Origin: Schizochytrium sp. TIO01
Lineage: Eukaryota; Sar; Bigyra; Thraustochytrida; Thraustochytriidae
Direction of reading: 5' to 3'
DNA length: 64,000 bases
NCBI GenBank assembly: GCA_004764695.1
Contig: SMSO01000025.1
Coordinates: 109,102-173,101, forward strand
Made by a program: the position numbers and the translations under genes. Shown piece after piece: positions 54,065 through 64,000 of this stretch; the stretch's first letter is position 1, and every line of letters begins with the position of its first letter. The notes below the pieces were generated by a model, which saw nothing but the letters and a program-made list of their open reading frames with translations, was not told the origin of the DNA and did not search any database.

Positions 54065-55404
54065 ACGTGTACTCTCCGCTCACTCATTGCCATCACTGCC
54101 CGAGCGAGGTTTTGTCTGTGGCTTGTGTATCACGATCCCCTGATGAGAACGCGCGTTCTCAACTCACAATTACTCTAATTCTAACACCAGGAACTGAACG
54201 GTACACACCCCTTCTCTAATTCGCATTTCTTAATAGATTGAAATTTGGGAATTCTAAAGCTCAAGGCAAAGAAAGTCTAGCGGACGACATGTATCGAGTC
54301 CAGATTTGGAAGGGCGATGAAAAATACTTCACTTCTGCATACCTCTGAAAGCCACAGCACTTCTCATCTCTGTGTTTCTCAAGTTGTACGTTACTAAAGC
54401 AGAGTTATGATCTATGAAACAGTCATGACAAATAACCAGCGAATTGATCATTACTATGAATCACTTACCGATTGGTGCTGTGGCGTTTTGCACGTCGTAC
54501 GTTGCTGTGTAACCCTACACATCTTTCCCATTTGATGGGACCTTGATTCTTTGATTTTCCATTGGTGACCTCCTCTCCGCAAAATCCAGGGTAACACATC
54601 TGCTGTTAATTAGACGAGTTTGTGCATTAATAATTATCCCGCATCATTCTCGCAACAAACCATCCATGTCTCCATTATTCTCGCACTTCGGGATAATACA
54701 TAATACTTCGCAATTATTACTTTCCATTCGAGGCCATAGGCAAAGTAGTAAACTCCAACAATCCTTGCAAATTCTCAAAGAATAGAGCAAAAAAGAAGGG
54801 CACCTTATTTCTAATTTGCCATTATATTCATTTTCTTTTAAAGAAAAAGAAAAAGAAAAAAGGAATGTCCCTATATAATTGCCGTGAATGAGTGGCCTCA
54901 AATCTATGTTTCCTTTCTCTTTAAAATCTACACTCCCAGAAACCGAGCATCCCGAAACTCTCGGCTGTCATTGTGCATAGCTGTTTCCCTTTGTTCTTTT
55001 TAGCTGCTCATGAAATGTAAATCTCCATTCTCCTAGATTACTCGCTTCAAACGCTTCATCGAAATGTCATCGTAAACTCATCTGAGGCTTCAATCCAAAG
55101 ATAAAAGAACATATTGTCATAGAGAACGAACTCATAACCACAGCTATCACTTTCCCTAAGGTTGATCTCTCCCGAAAACCATCAAGATCACCTCAAACAG
55201 AACACTATTATATCTATACCTCGAAGTAATTATCAAAAGCACAAGACAGAAAGAAGACCAAACCCAAATCAAGTCCAGGTCCACGAAGCGTATTGCCGGA
55301 GCGCAGTTAGCTTCTGCCCAACCCGAAAGCAAGACAAACGTCAGGCCTGAGCCAGAATACAGCGCAAAGAGCAAGTTTATCAACCGACTGATCTATCTGT
55401 GAAG
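54065..55404. other. Divergent intergenic region
   Basis: Lies between the TRAF-type gene (-) and the Arc1p-like gene (+). AT-rich, with an A/T-rich stretch near 54830-54860. The last 250 bases before 55405 are GC-richer and probably 5' UTR. No gene seen. Confidence 0.5.
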
Positions 55405-56667
55405 ATGGCTGCCCGTGGAGAGCTCCAATTCGTGGCGGCGCTTGTTTTGCGCAGCGCAGGCTTGGCACCAGGCGGCGCTCTCGCGGAGTCTGCCGCTGCC
55501 CTTGCGCAGGCGGCGTCTCAGCAGGCGGAGCAGCCGAACGCACAGCTCAGGGCTGCTGTTGAGGCTGTCGAGGGCCCGAAGGAGCTCAAGCAGGCGCTCC
55601 AGATGAGATGGCTTGGTCGCTCTGCCGATGAACAGGCTCGCGTTGCCCAGTGGCTTTCTGTAAAGGCTGCCCAGGGCAACGCGGAGGACGCTGACGAGGT
55701 CCTCGCGGCAATGGACGCAGAGCTCCGCGAGCGTACATTCCTTGCCACGCAACTCCAGCCTTCGCTGGCGGATGCCGCCATGTTCTGGGCCATGAGAGAC
55801 GCCATCTCAGCTAAAACTGCCGACGCTGCGCCCGCCGCTGCTCGCTGGTTCAACTCGCTCCAGGCGGATGAGGATGTTCAGGATGCTGCCGGAGACAGCC
55901 TTAAGAAGGTTGTATTCCCTACGGCTGCCTTTGACGCCCTCGCCAAAATCCCTGCTGCCAAAGCACCCGCTGCCAAAGCACCTGCTGCTAACAGCCAGCC
56001 TAAGGACGCCAACAACGACAAGAAGAACGCAGCCAAGAAGAATGACGGCAAGAAGAACGATGCCAAGAAGAATGATGGCAAGAAGAACGAAGCCAAGAAG
56101 AACGACGCCAAGAAGGAAGAGGCCCCTGCTGCTGCCGGCGATGATGGCGCAATTGTCACTAAGCTGGATATTCGCGTTGGTAAGGTTGTCAAGTGCTGGA
56201 ACCACGAGGGCTCTGACAAGCTTTTCTGCGAGCACATTGATGTTGGTGAAGGCGAGCCGAGACCCATTGCGTCTGGACTGAGGGCATTCTACAGCGATGC
56301 ATCGCAGATCGAGGGACGCCTTGTGCTCGTGCTGTGCAACCTTAAGCCGCGCCCACTCGCTGGGTTCACCTCCAATGGCATGGTGCTCTGCGCTAGCAAC
56401 GCCGACAAGTCCAAGGTGGAGATTGTCGATGTTCCTGAGGGAGCACAGATCGGAGAACGTGTCACCTTTGAGGGTATCGAGATGACCGACGCAGCCAGCC
56501 CTGCGCAGGTCAAGAAGAAGAAGATTTTCGAGGCTGTCGCTCCTAACCTCAAGACCACCGAGGGCAAGGCACCCTGCTGGGTTGATGAAGAGGGTAAGGA
56601 ACACATCTTCCTCACCTCCAAGGGCGCATGCTCTGTGCCCACGATCTCCAAGGGTACTGTGTCATAA
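55405..56667 (+). CDS. Arc1p/AIMP1-like tRNA-binding cofactor (GST-like + EMAPII domains)
   Basis: Cytosolic cofactor that delivers tRNA to aminoacyl-tRNA synthetases. 420 residues, ATG at 55405. Residues 1-180 are Ala/Leu-rich helices consistent with the GST C-terminal-like domain that Arc1p and several synthetases use to dock on each other. Residues about 187-245 form a Lys-rich linker of KKNDGKKND-type repeats, a tRNA-backbone binding tail. Residues about 250-420 are a full EMAPII unit: an OB-fold (LDIRVGKV, LVLVLCNLKPRPLAGF, SNGMVLCAS) plus the C-terminal extension (KKKKIFEAVAPNL, SKGACSVPTISKG) seen in human AIMP1 and TyrRS. GST-like plus Lys linker plus EMAPII is the yeast Arc1p order; animal AIMP1 has a coiled coil instead. 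Codons are strongly C/G-ending, suggesting high expression. Confidence 0.88.
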   Translation: MAARGELQFVAALVLRSAGLAPGGALAESAAALAQAASQQAEQPNAQLRAAVEAVEGPKELKQALQMRWLGRSADEQARVAQWLSVKAAQGNAEDADEVLAAMDAELRERTFLATQLQPSLADAAMFWAMRDAISAKTADAAPAAARWFNSLQADEDVQDAAGDSLKKVVFPTAAFDALAKIPAAKAPAAKAPAANSQPKDANNDKKNAAKKNDGKKNDAKKNDGKKNEAKKNDAKKEEAPAAAGDDGAIVTKLDIRVGKVVKCWNHEGSDKLFCEHIDVGEGEPRPIASGLRAFYSDASQIEGRLVLVLCNLKPRPLAGFTSNGMVLCASNADKSKVEIVDVPEGAQIGERVTFEGIEMTDAASPAQVKKKKIFEAVAPNLKTTEGKAPCWVDEEGKEHIFLTSKGACSVPTISKGTVS

Positions 56668-57438
56668 ACAGCTGAGCTCCACTGTGCACTGACAAAGATA
56701 GCGAGGCGTAAAACCTGCATGTTGTACCCCCTTTTGATGGAAATCCGCTTACAAACGAACCACGTACTTATAATCAAACAACCGGCGAGGCATTCATTTA
56801 ACCAATAGAGATGCCCTTCTGCCTTTGTCATAGCTAATGACGATCAATTATCTTCTATTTGACTAACACTTGCAGTCCTCTGTTAATGCTCCTTGTTTTC
56901 ATTACAGTATGAAAGTTTATGTTCTTTTTAATGACAGTAAAGGTTATCACAACCTGTTTCTTTTCAAATCTCGTTTTCACTTTAGGCCAGTTTCCTACTA
57001 GAAAATCCCACTCATGCATTGTCGAGAAGAGAAGTGCAGTTCTTGTGCAGCCTTTACATGAACTTCAAGACTGCTGAAGTAAAACATTAGAAAAGGGTCG
57101 GAAAACAAAATACAGATATTTTATATACTACTGGTCCTGTCCAGGTACCTACCTACCTATTTACCAATTGTGGCTGTTTATTCTGTCATCACGGAAAACA
57201 CTTATTTATATTGCAGAGGCTACTACTATCAGTCTTTTCTGAAGTGACTCGTCTGCCCCTTAAAACTAATATCTAGTATGAGTAATTGCTCTGAGTTGAG
57301 TATCGGCTGAGAAGAAGGACTTCAACGTTGGTAGTCTCTTTCATACTAGTGAAAGAAGCACATCTATATAGCACGGCGACCACTTCAGATGTTTCAGGTG
57401 ATTTGTATTTGCTTTAGTTGTCACGTTCATTTTTTTGC
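56668..57438. other. Spacer between convergent genes
   Basis: 3' flanks of the Arc1p-like (+) and giant AAA+ (-) genes. AT-rich; no gene seen. Confidence 0.5.
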
Positions 57439-60400
57439 TTATTCTTGTTTCGTGATAGCACTTTTAATCGATTCTCGCAAGGAATCCGGCTTGATTTCTA
57501 TTGTGACGAGCTGCGCAGTAGTCTGGAACTTGCTCCGATAAGTTTCGATGGCTTCGCGAAACTTATCCTGGATCAAATCGTTCAAGTCAAGATTTCCCGA
57601 AACTCTGTGCATTAATAGGAACTCTAGGTCTACCTCTGAGCCCTTTGCCTGGAGCAAGGTGTGCTGATCTTCCAGAGGTATGCTACTGGTTGACAACAAC
57701 ATGCCCGTCGCGTAACTAACCCGAAATGACTCCTGCTGGGGTTTGTAAAGTGCCCCTTTGCCAATAGTTTTGATTGAGGTAAGATCCGCAGTCTGAGCCC
57801 GGCCCTTAGCAAGTAGCCACAGCTTGCGCATCAATAGAACCCAACCAACCTGCAAATCGTCTTCATATTTTGCAACGACCTCGGCAACGTCAGGATGCTT
57901 TGCAGGGTCGAGCAAGGGAGCCAAAAACCCACGCCATAATAAGTGCACTTGGCCTGCATTGTTGCCTTTGACAAGCCACTTTGAGAGGCCTACCAGGAGG
58001 TAAGTTAGAGTGCGCTGGCGTAGGCCACGGTCCTTTGCACGGGTCGCACGTAAGGATGCGACATTATCAGGCGCCCATGCCAAAGCTTTGACAAGCTCAT
58101 CCCTTGGAATGAATCGCTGAACAAGCTCCTTGACGTCAATCGGCTCCGTCTCGCACATGAGCAAGGTCCATGCGGCAGCCCGGTAAGGACTATAGTGCCC
58201 ATGCGAGTCTGCATCTTTCTCAAAGACACCACTGGTCAAAATGTACTTGGCAAGCTTTAAGGCATCATCCGACAACGAACCTTGCAAAAGGGCTACCAAG
58301 TTTTCACGCCTCACTGCACGCAGCACCGTGGCAGGAGATCTGCACGCAGAAAGAAGCACCACGAACTCGTTGAGCGCAACCACTTCATTCTCCCTCCATT
58401 CTTTCTCATAAACATCGGTAAAGTTTATGCTGTGCCCACGACGCAAAGCATCAGACATATCCTGCAGCGACTCATAGCTCCCGCCCCAGCTAAAGGTAGG
58501 ACACTTGCGGTTTGTCAGGCTTGCACGGTCACTCAGCTGGTGAGGGAAACCCACCTGATCAATAAAAAAGGTTTTGAAGATCGTATCGGGAGGAATGGAT
58601 GCATTCGGCACTCGTTTCTTACTTTCTGCGCGCATCATGCAACACCAAGCTGCAATTTTCATTGCGGGTGATACACCATTTGCGCCGCGCAAATCACGCT
58701 CCACAAAGTCAGGAAAGTCGCGCCCAACGTCATTATCCCAAGTCAAAAGCGCGGCTTGCACCATGGCGCCCGTAACAGTCTTAGCCCTTTTCCCGACTTC
58801 TTCAAACAGCTTGCATGCCAGCGATGCATCTGCCTCAGGAGGATCAAGAGCCCCTATTTGGGGGGGTGGAAGACATTTCTCTGCTATTAGATATGCATCA
58901 ACAAATTCCTGCGCTGTCAATGTCGAAAGACGCGGCATCTTTTTGCAAAGGAGCTCCAGAAGCTGCGCCGCTTTGTCCGGGGCCGATAAGGCTTCGTCGA
59001 CGGGATTAAGGATGCGTAGTGAGATTGATTCTCCACCAAAGAGTGCACGGCTTAAATGGAACCAGAGCTTGATAGCTAGAGGTTTCTTCACGTCACCCTT
59101 CCTCTTCTTGATAACCACATTCAATAAACTGACAGGCAGTCTTGCATTCACAGCTTGGGCATTCAGCGGCTCCAAAAGGCTGTCATCACTTGCGTCTTTA
59201 CGATTCGCGATAAGCAAGACATATAAGCGGCTCTGCTGGCCAGCAAGCCAGGCAAAAAGCTCTTGCTTGTGTGCACCAGACAACATGTGGTACTCGTCGA
59301 CCACGAGGAACATGCGTCCGCCTTCTTCCGGAACCTTTCGCGTTAGCACTGAAGCCAATGCTGTGTCTACGAGCTCATCGTCAGAGCCATCAACATACGC
59401 TTTGCCCAACGAAAGCTCCTTGGTTAGCTCCTTGCCAAGCTCATCCGAGAAATGGCTCTTACCAGCGCCAGGCGGAGAGACAAGCAAAACAATTCTCGGA
59501 TCAGGTTGCTTCAGAAGTTCCTTCATGCGTTCTCTGTAGTCATCGTTGCTTCGCGACTCATGTGCTCCGCCTGCTGAAAGCCAGGTTGATTCCTCATTGA
59601 CACCAGGCCCGATCCTTACGCCATCCCTTCTCTGGAGATGGTGCCGGCATACTGTCCTTCAGAAAGTCAATCACCACATTTTCATCCCTGGATTGCATTC
59701 CATCACTATCCCCATGCACTTGCGTACCCGGTAGGAGTGCCGCTTTAAGTGTGGTCTCGAGACTTTTCCAATCTTTGAGTGCCTCGAGGAATGATTTCAA
59801 TGAGATTTCCATCCACGTCGAATTCGTGCACGGGACGATTTGCTCGCAACTGCGCTCGCTGCAGGTCTTTCTTGCATGTCAAAAGCCGCGATGCAGATTT
59901 TGGAGCCCGCGTCAGCACGCACCGATCACGATTTTCCCCAAAGTTCCACGAGGTGTCACAGTCCTCGAGGTAGACAAACCGCCATGGATGATGCTTCGTG
60001 TACTCCGCAATCCACTTGAGCAATTGGTCACTCACTGTCGGTAATCCACGCACCCAGACAAGCCAAGTGAACTCAGAAAAGCACCCAATGATACGTAAGT
60101 ACATGGACGCGTCGTCCCGAGCGTTGATAAGGCTATTGTGTCCCAAGTCGCATTCAACTGGAACAATTCCATGCCGGCCAAGAGTCTCCCACTCTTGTCG
60201 TCGAACTACATGAACACCGTACATGTCATTCTTACGTTTGATGAACTTGCGCATCCCAGGCTTGATTGTGTACACACGTGTTAGCTGCTCGCGTACAGCC
60301 TCCTCACGAGGCATCGCGGCTGCAACACAATTTGCGATGGCCAGGAGATTCACGTCCTCGTCTTCATCTACTCCCTCGCTTTTATTAAATGTTACTCCGT

Positions 60401-63400
60401 GACGCGTAAGCGCCGGAGCTACGCACGAGGGAGCACCGTGCTCGAGCGTGGCCATCATAAATCGCTTTGTGCTTACCGGCAATGGACTTCGTGCAAGCTT
60501 GCCAAGCCAATCCAGCAAGCGATCACAATGGTCAGCAGCTTCTGATGGCTCGCGACCATGTAAAGCTCTCGTGAGAAGCCTCTCGTGAAAGATATAGGCA
60601 ATCGGAAGTCCATGCGCATCCGAGTACTGTAACTTGAGCTGTCTTGTGTCAAGTGGACAAAAGTAAAGGCAACGACCGGGTTCGCTTCCATGCAAGGTCC
60701 ACACGGTGCGGTTGGAGTCCCGCACCTCGCCATATCCACCACTATTGTAGTCAAAAAGATTACTTTCCTTGCCCTCTGTTGTCTCCGCCTCGTCTCCATC
60801 GTCAGCATCATGGAACTTTCCTGGGCCAGATATTGTCTTGCACGCTTCCTCAACACGCTTACGCGCGACTCCATCGTTTTCGCTCCCGGCCCGCATTTCT
60901 TTGACTGGTTGAAGTCGCAGGCCGGCCGCATCATCCTCGTCATCACTGTCCTCAAATTCCATCGTGAAGACTCTAACGCCGGATGGGGCGTATACACGAT
61001 CAAACTCATCGAGAAGCTGCAGTCCAATGCTGCGAAAGTTGTGCTTAGCAATGTGCGCGTGCATTGCCATGAGCTTGTTTTTCAGAGCGGGGTCGGGTGA
61101 GTATTTCCCGCTCGACAAGTTCAGGTTGTGTTGGACCAATTCTAGTACAAAGTACAGCTGCGAGCGAGCTTCATGGTCAGTTGTAGTCATGATCACGGTT
61201 AGAGCTTTGGACAGCTGAACCTGGATCTCTGGCGAAGCCATTTCGAGTTTCTTGGCAATTCCTGATACGATAGTATGATCCCCAGCCTTTTCACGCACGT
61301 CATTCAGCTGCTGTAGCATCCACGTGACATGCCGCAGCTCGGCCTCCTTATAGCTTGTGTAAGATTGAGCAAGATCTTCAGAAGCAACTTCGTTGGGATG
61401 GCGAGCAGCTTCCAAATCGACAATATTATTGTCATCCTCATTTTCACCATCTTCTCTATCTTCCTGGCCGTCGTCGTGACTCTCCTCCTCATCATCACTT
61501 TCACTAATTTCGTTTTGCTTCCGAGGAATTAAATCTTCACTGCGTTGAAGAACTTTGATTTTCTTAATCATCTCTTTGACAGAACTTGGGGCTTCCATCT
61601 GTGGCAAGCCAGCAGCAAAAGCAACCTGCACAAGACATTCGAGGACGGCAACTACCTCATCTTGGAAGTTGAAAGCAGCTAGACGATGAGTTTCCACAAT
61701 TGTGTGCAAGAAAAGCTGCGGGCAGTCTCGCTCTTCGCTGCGCGTCGTTGCCATAAGCATCACCCAAGTACCTTGCTGTGTCTTGCGGAGGTAAAACCCA
61801 CGACCTAGAATGGTCGAGTTGTTCGGCAAATCTTGAAAGAGCTCCCAAGTCTCTCCATTATTCGCAAACACGTGGGCAATCCCTGCTTCCGCACCAAGGT
61901 CGCCGTCGAATGAGAATGGGCTGTGACGCACGTAACGCATAGGGTCTTCATCCTCCTGGTCCTCAGGTTTTCGCAATACTGGGTGCAGGCCTGGGGCCAC
62001 TTCCAGCACACCGTACGAAGGTTCGCATTTCACGCGCAAGAGAGTTCGTGCCGAGACCAAGCTCGGTCCTCGGCTTACCGCACCATCAGCTGCCTTCTGT
62101 AGAGAAATTGCAACGTTAAGGGCAAGCTGGTCATCCTCAACATCCTGAGACGACTGTTGTGTTAGGCTTGGGCTCGTCAACACGTCACCTGACTCCTCAA
62201 CTCCTTCATCGAATGTCGCTGACACTTGAGCATCTGTCCGGCCTTCCTCAACCTCTGGTGGGGCTTTATCAGCAGCCAACGGACCATTCCTATATGGAAG
62301 AATCTTTCCTACGAGGCAAATGTCGTATTTGTCATCTAACATGGAGTCCCGATCTTCCCGTGGTGTTTGTGGAAGGTTTGGGAACCTGAGCGCCTTTTCA
62401 AGGCGTGTAATAAAATCTTCACCAACATACGTGCTCACAGTCTCCGTCGTGCTTAGATCCCGCCGCACATCTTTTGATTCGTACTGTTTCACCATAGAGT
62501 TCAGGGCACGCACGTTTTCCCCGAGGAGGTCATCTCCTTCTATTTCCCTTGAACACGTTTCTGCTCATCCAACCAATCTCGTTTTTGCAAGTAGTTGACA
62601 TGAAAATTGGCTTTGCATCTCCACTCCATTGGAATGAGGCAAATTCAGAAATCATTTGTTTTACTGTCTCACCATCTGTCAGGGGTGTAAGACCTAAAAC
62701 AATATAGAGACCATCGACGATTTCCGGAAGGTGGTCGCGCCCTTTCGATGTGGTATCTAAACCCTCAGCAAACGACTTAAAGGCTATCTCTGACAATGTT
62801 TTCTTTTTGCGAAGTCCAAGGAGAAAGCCGCCAATTGCGCGCAGTTTCTCCCACTCCACATTCTCGGAATGCGCAAAGTACTTGCCGATTTGCATGAATA
62901 AATCTTTTACAATCGGTATGTAGTCCTCTGAGCTTTTCGCATGATGGGTTCTTTCTGCAAGAATAGTCCCGCTGCTGCCTGCTTTAGATGAAGTTTCAAA
63001 TGTATTGGCAAGCAAAAAGACTTGCTGCATTGTAATTGATTTGGAGAGCTTATCAAAGAGAGAGTCAGCGGTACTACCCATTTCATCCACGAAACGGCCA
63101 TCAAGAACTACTGGGAGTGGGCAATGTACAAAAAACATGTTGGCACGACGTGCATCGTTGCCTAGTTGTTGAACAGTTCTAATTACCTTTTCCAACTTTT
63201 CATCTACACTTCCACGTTTGATTAGGCTAGCCAGATCTTCAGGCTCGACTCCAACCTGGACAAACCATGCCAGCAAAGACATGCCGGTGTGGACTATTGC
63301 TTCAGGCATTTTATACTTCAGCGCAGCCATCGCGATATCCAAGTGAATGAGAAGACGCACATTATGTTCGACAGTACTTACGAAAAACCCCTCCTGAACA

Positions 63401-64000
63401 CGAGGGAAACCGAGCTTCTTGTTCCACTTCTGGGGAGGATGCAGTGATTTGTCTCTAATTTTGCCGAAGACGTGACTGATGCACTTGGCTGGAAGAAAGC
63501 GATCTGGCTCTACCCGAAGTGCATAGAGTGGGAAATCGTCGCTAAATTGCTGAGCCAACACTAGCGACGTTGATTTGAAAGACGGCCTCGTCTGATTCCC
63601 CTGAAAGCGCGAGATCAAGCTGTTAAGGGACTCCCCTGCGAGTGTATGAGGCATCAGAACAAAGGTAGCGAGCAGCGATAGTGGTTCTGTACCTGAGTTG
63701 CAGGCATCACGGAGAACGTTGTCTCGCACGACGCAGGAGAAGTCGTTCCATTGCTCTGATCCAGTAGGCAGCAGTGCATGAGAGAGATTGTAGGCTGGAT
63801 TCGCTGCCCATGCAAACCATGCAAGCACAAGAAGTGACCTCGAAGGTTCCTTCTGAGTCTGGTTGTCCCAGAATCTCGTTAAAGCTGTGAGTAGTGCTTC
63901 ACGTGCCATTTGTGTCGGAAAGAAATGATAGTGGCGCGACTTCATGATCTCTATCTCAATATGAGCTGCATCACTGGCATTGAACTCAACATAGAGTCTT
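57439..64000 (-). CDS. Giant AAA+ NTPase-domain protein, partial, with three one-base frame breaks
   Basis: The frame is open to the right edge, so the start is off-window; about 2,180 residues are visible. Three long open segments join if one base is skipped at each of three short homopolymers: CCC at 62546-62548, TTT at 59795-59797 and CCC at 59625-59627 (plus-strand bases). After each skip the protein text continues smoothly, for example ...NVFKEIEGDDLLGENVRAL and ...NLIESFLEALKDWKSL. Otherwise there is no internal stop. The N-terminal part is helical. The middle has a glycine-turn segment (GRGFYLRKTQQGTWVMLMA), an acidic stretch (SESDDEEESHDDG) and DMYGVHVVRRQEWE. A P-loop NTPase module follows, with Walker A SPPGAGKSHF (about 59480-59450), Walker B MFLVVDEYHML and sensor-like LLIANRKD; the C terminus is about 550 helical residues. 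RNF213/mysterin-like proteins are one candidate family, but I could not confirm it. Confidence 0.72.

Noticed and set aside
58574-59539. 321-residue plus-strand frame antisense to the AAA+ gene
   Set aside because: Ser/Ala/Arg-rich shadow of a real coding strand that carries Walker A and B motifs.
57439-64000. Naming the giant AAA+ protein as RNF213/mysterin
   Set aside because: Size and a P-loop domain fit loosely, but I see no RING, no diagnostic RNF213 motif, and the gene is incomplete. Kept as a possibility only.

Overview
The window is nuclear DNA of a single-celled eukaryote. Coding genes are long and mostly single-exon, with a few spliceosomal introns of about 160-290 nt: RIC8, the potassium channel and the Ca2+-ATPase each have one whose phases match exactly, and the channel intron carries a TACTAAC branch site. 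Intergenic DNA is AT-rich and full of microsatellites. The gene set (LRRC56 axonemal factor, RIC8, GPKOW spliceosome factor, SERCA pump, USP48-type deubiquitinase, SRCR-protease) fits a flagellated protist. A thraustochytrid or other stramenopile is my best guess; nothing in the sequence proves it. I saw no bacterial operon, CRISPR array, rRNA or convincing tRNA.

Layout, left to right: 3' part of a secreted trypsin-like protease with four SRCR domains (+); USP48-like deubiquitinase (+); a small polytopic membrane protein with a probable intron and a frame break (+); LRRC56-like LRR protein (+); ankyrin/coiled-coil protein (-); CCT-domain protein (-); GPKOW/Spp2-like splicing factor (+); RIC8-like G-alpha chaperone/GEF (-, two exons); a 6.4-kb microsatellite-rich gene desert; a mitochondrial protein with two lipoyl domains and a KGD4/MRPS36-like tail (+); a stefin-type cystatin (-); a poorly resolved multi-exon Cys-rich gene (-); a cyclic-nucleotide-binding-domain K+ channel (+, two exons); a SERCA-type Ca2+-ATPase (-, two exons); a DAG-lipase-like multipass lipase (-); 3.8 kb of possibly decayed coding DNA; an unknown helical protein with one frame break or a 37-nt intron (+); a TRAF-type zinc-finger protein (-); an Arc1p/AIMP1-like tRNA-binding cofactor (+); and a giant AAA+ protein that runs off the right edge and is split by three single-base frame breaks (-).

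Genes are arranged as independent transcription units, with no operon logic. Several products share themes: Ca2+/membrane signalling (K+ channel, SERCA, lipase, RIC8), ubiquitin and proteolysis (USP48-like, cystatin, SRCR-protease) and RNA/translation (GPKOW, Arc1p-like).

The most interesting item is the protein at 28229-29359. It joins tandem lipoyl domains to both anchor motifs of the 2-oxoglutarate dehydrogenase adaptor KGD4/MRPS36, with no catalytic domain and no classical subunit-binding domain. The second is a set of interrupted reading frames that almost all need the same correction, skipping one base in a short homopolymer; three lie in the giant AAA+ gene.
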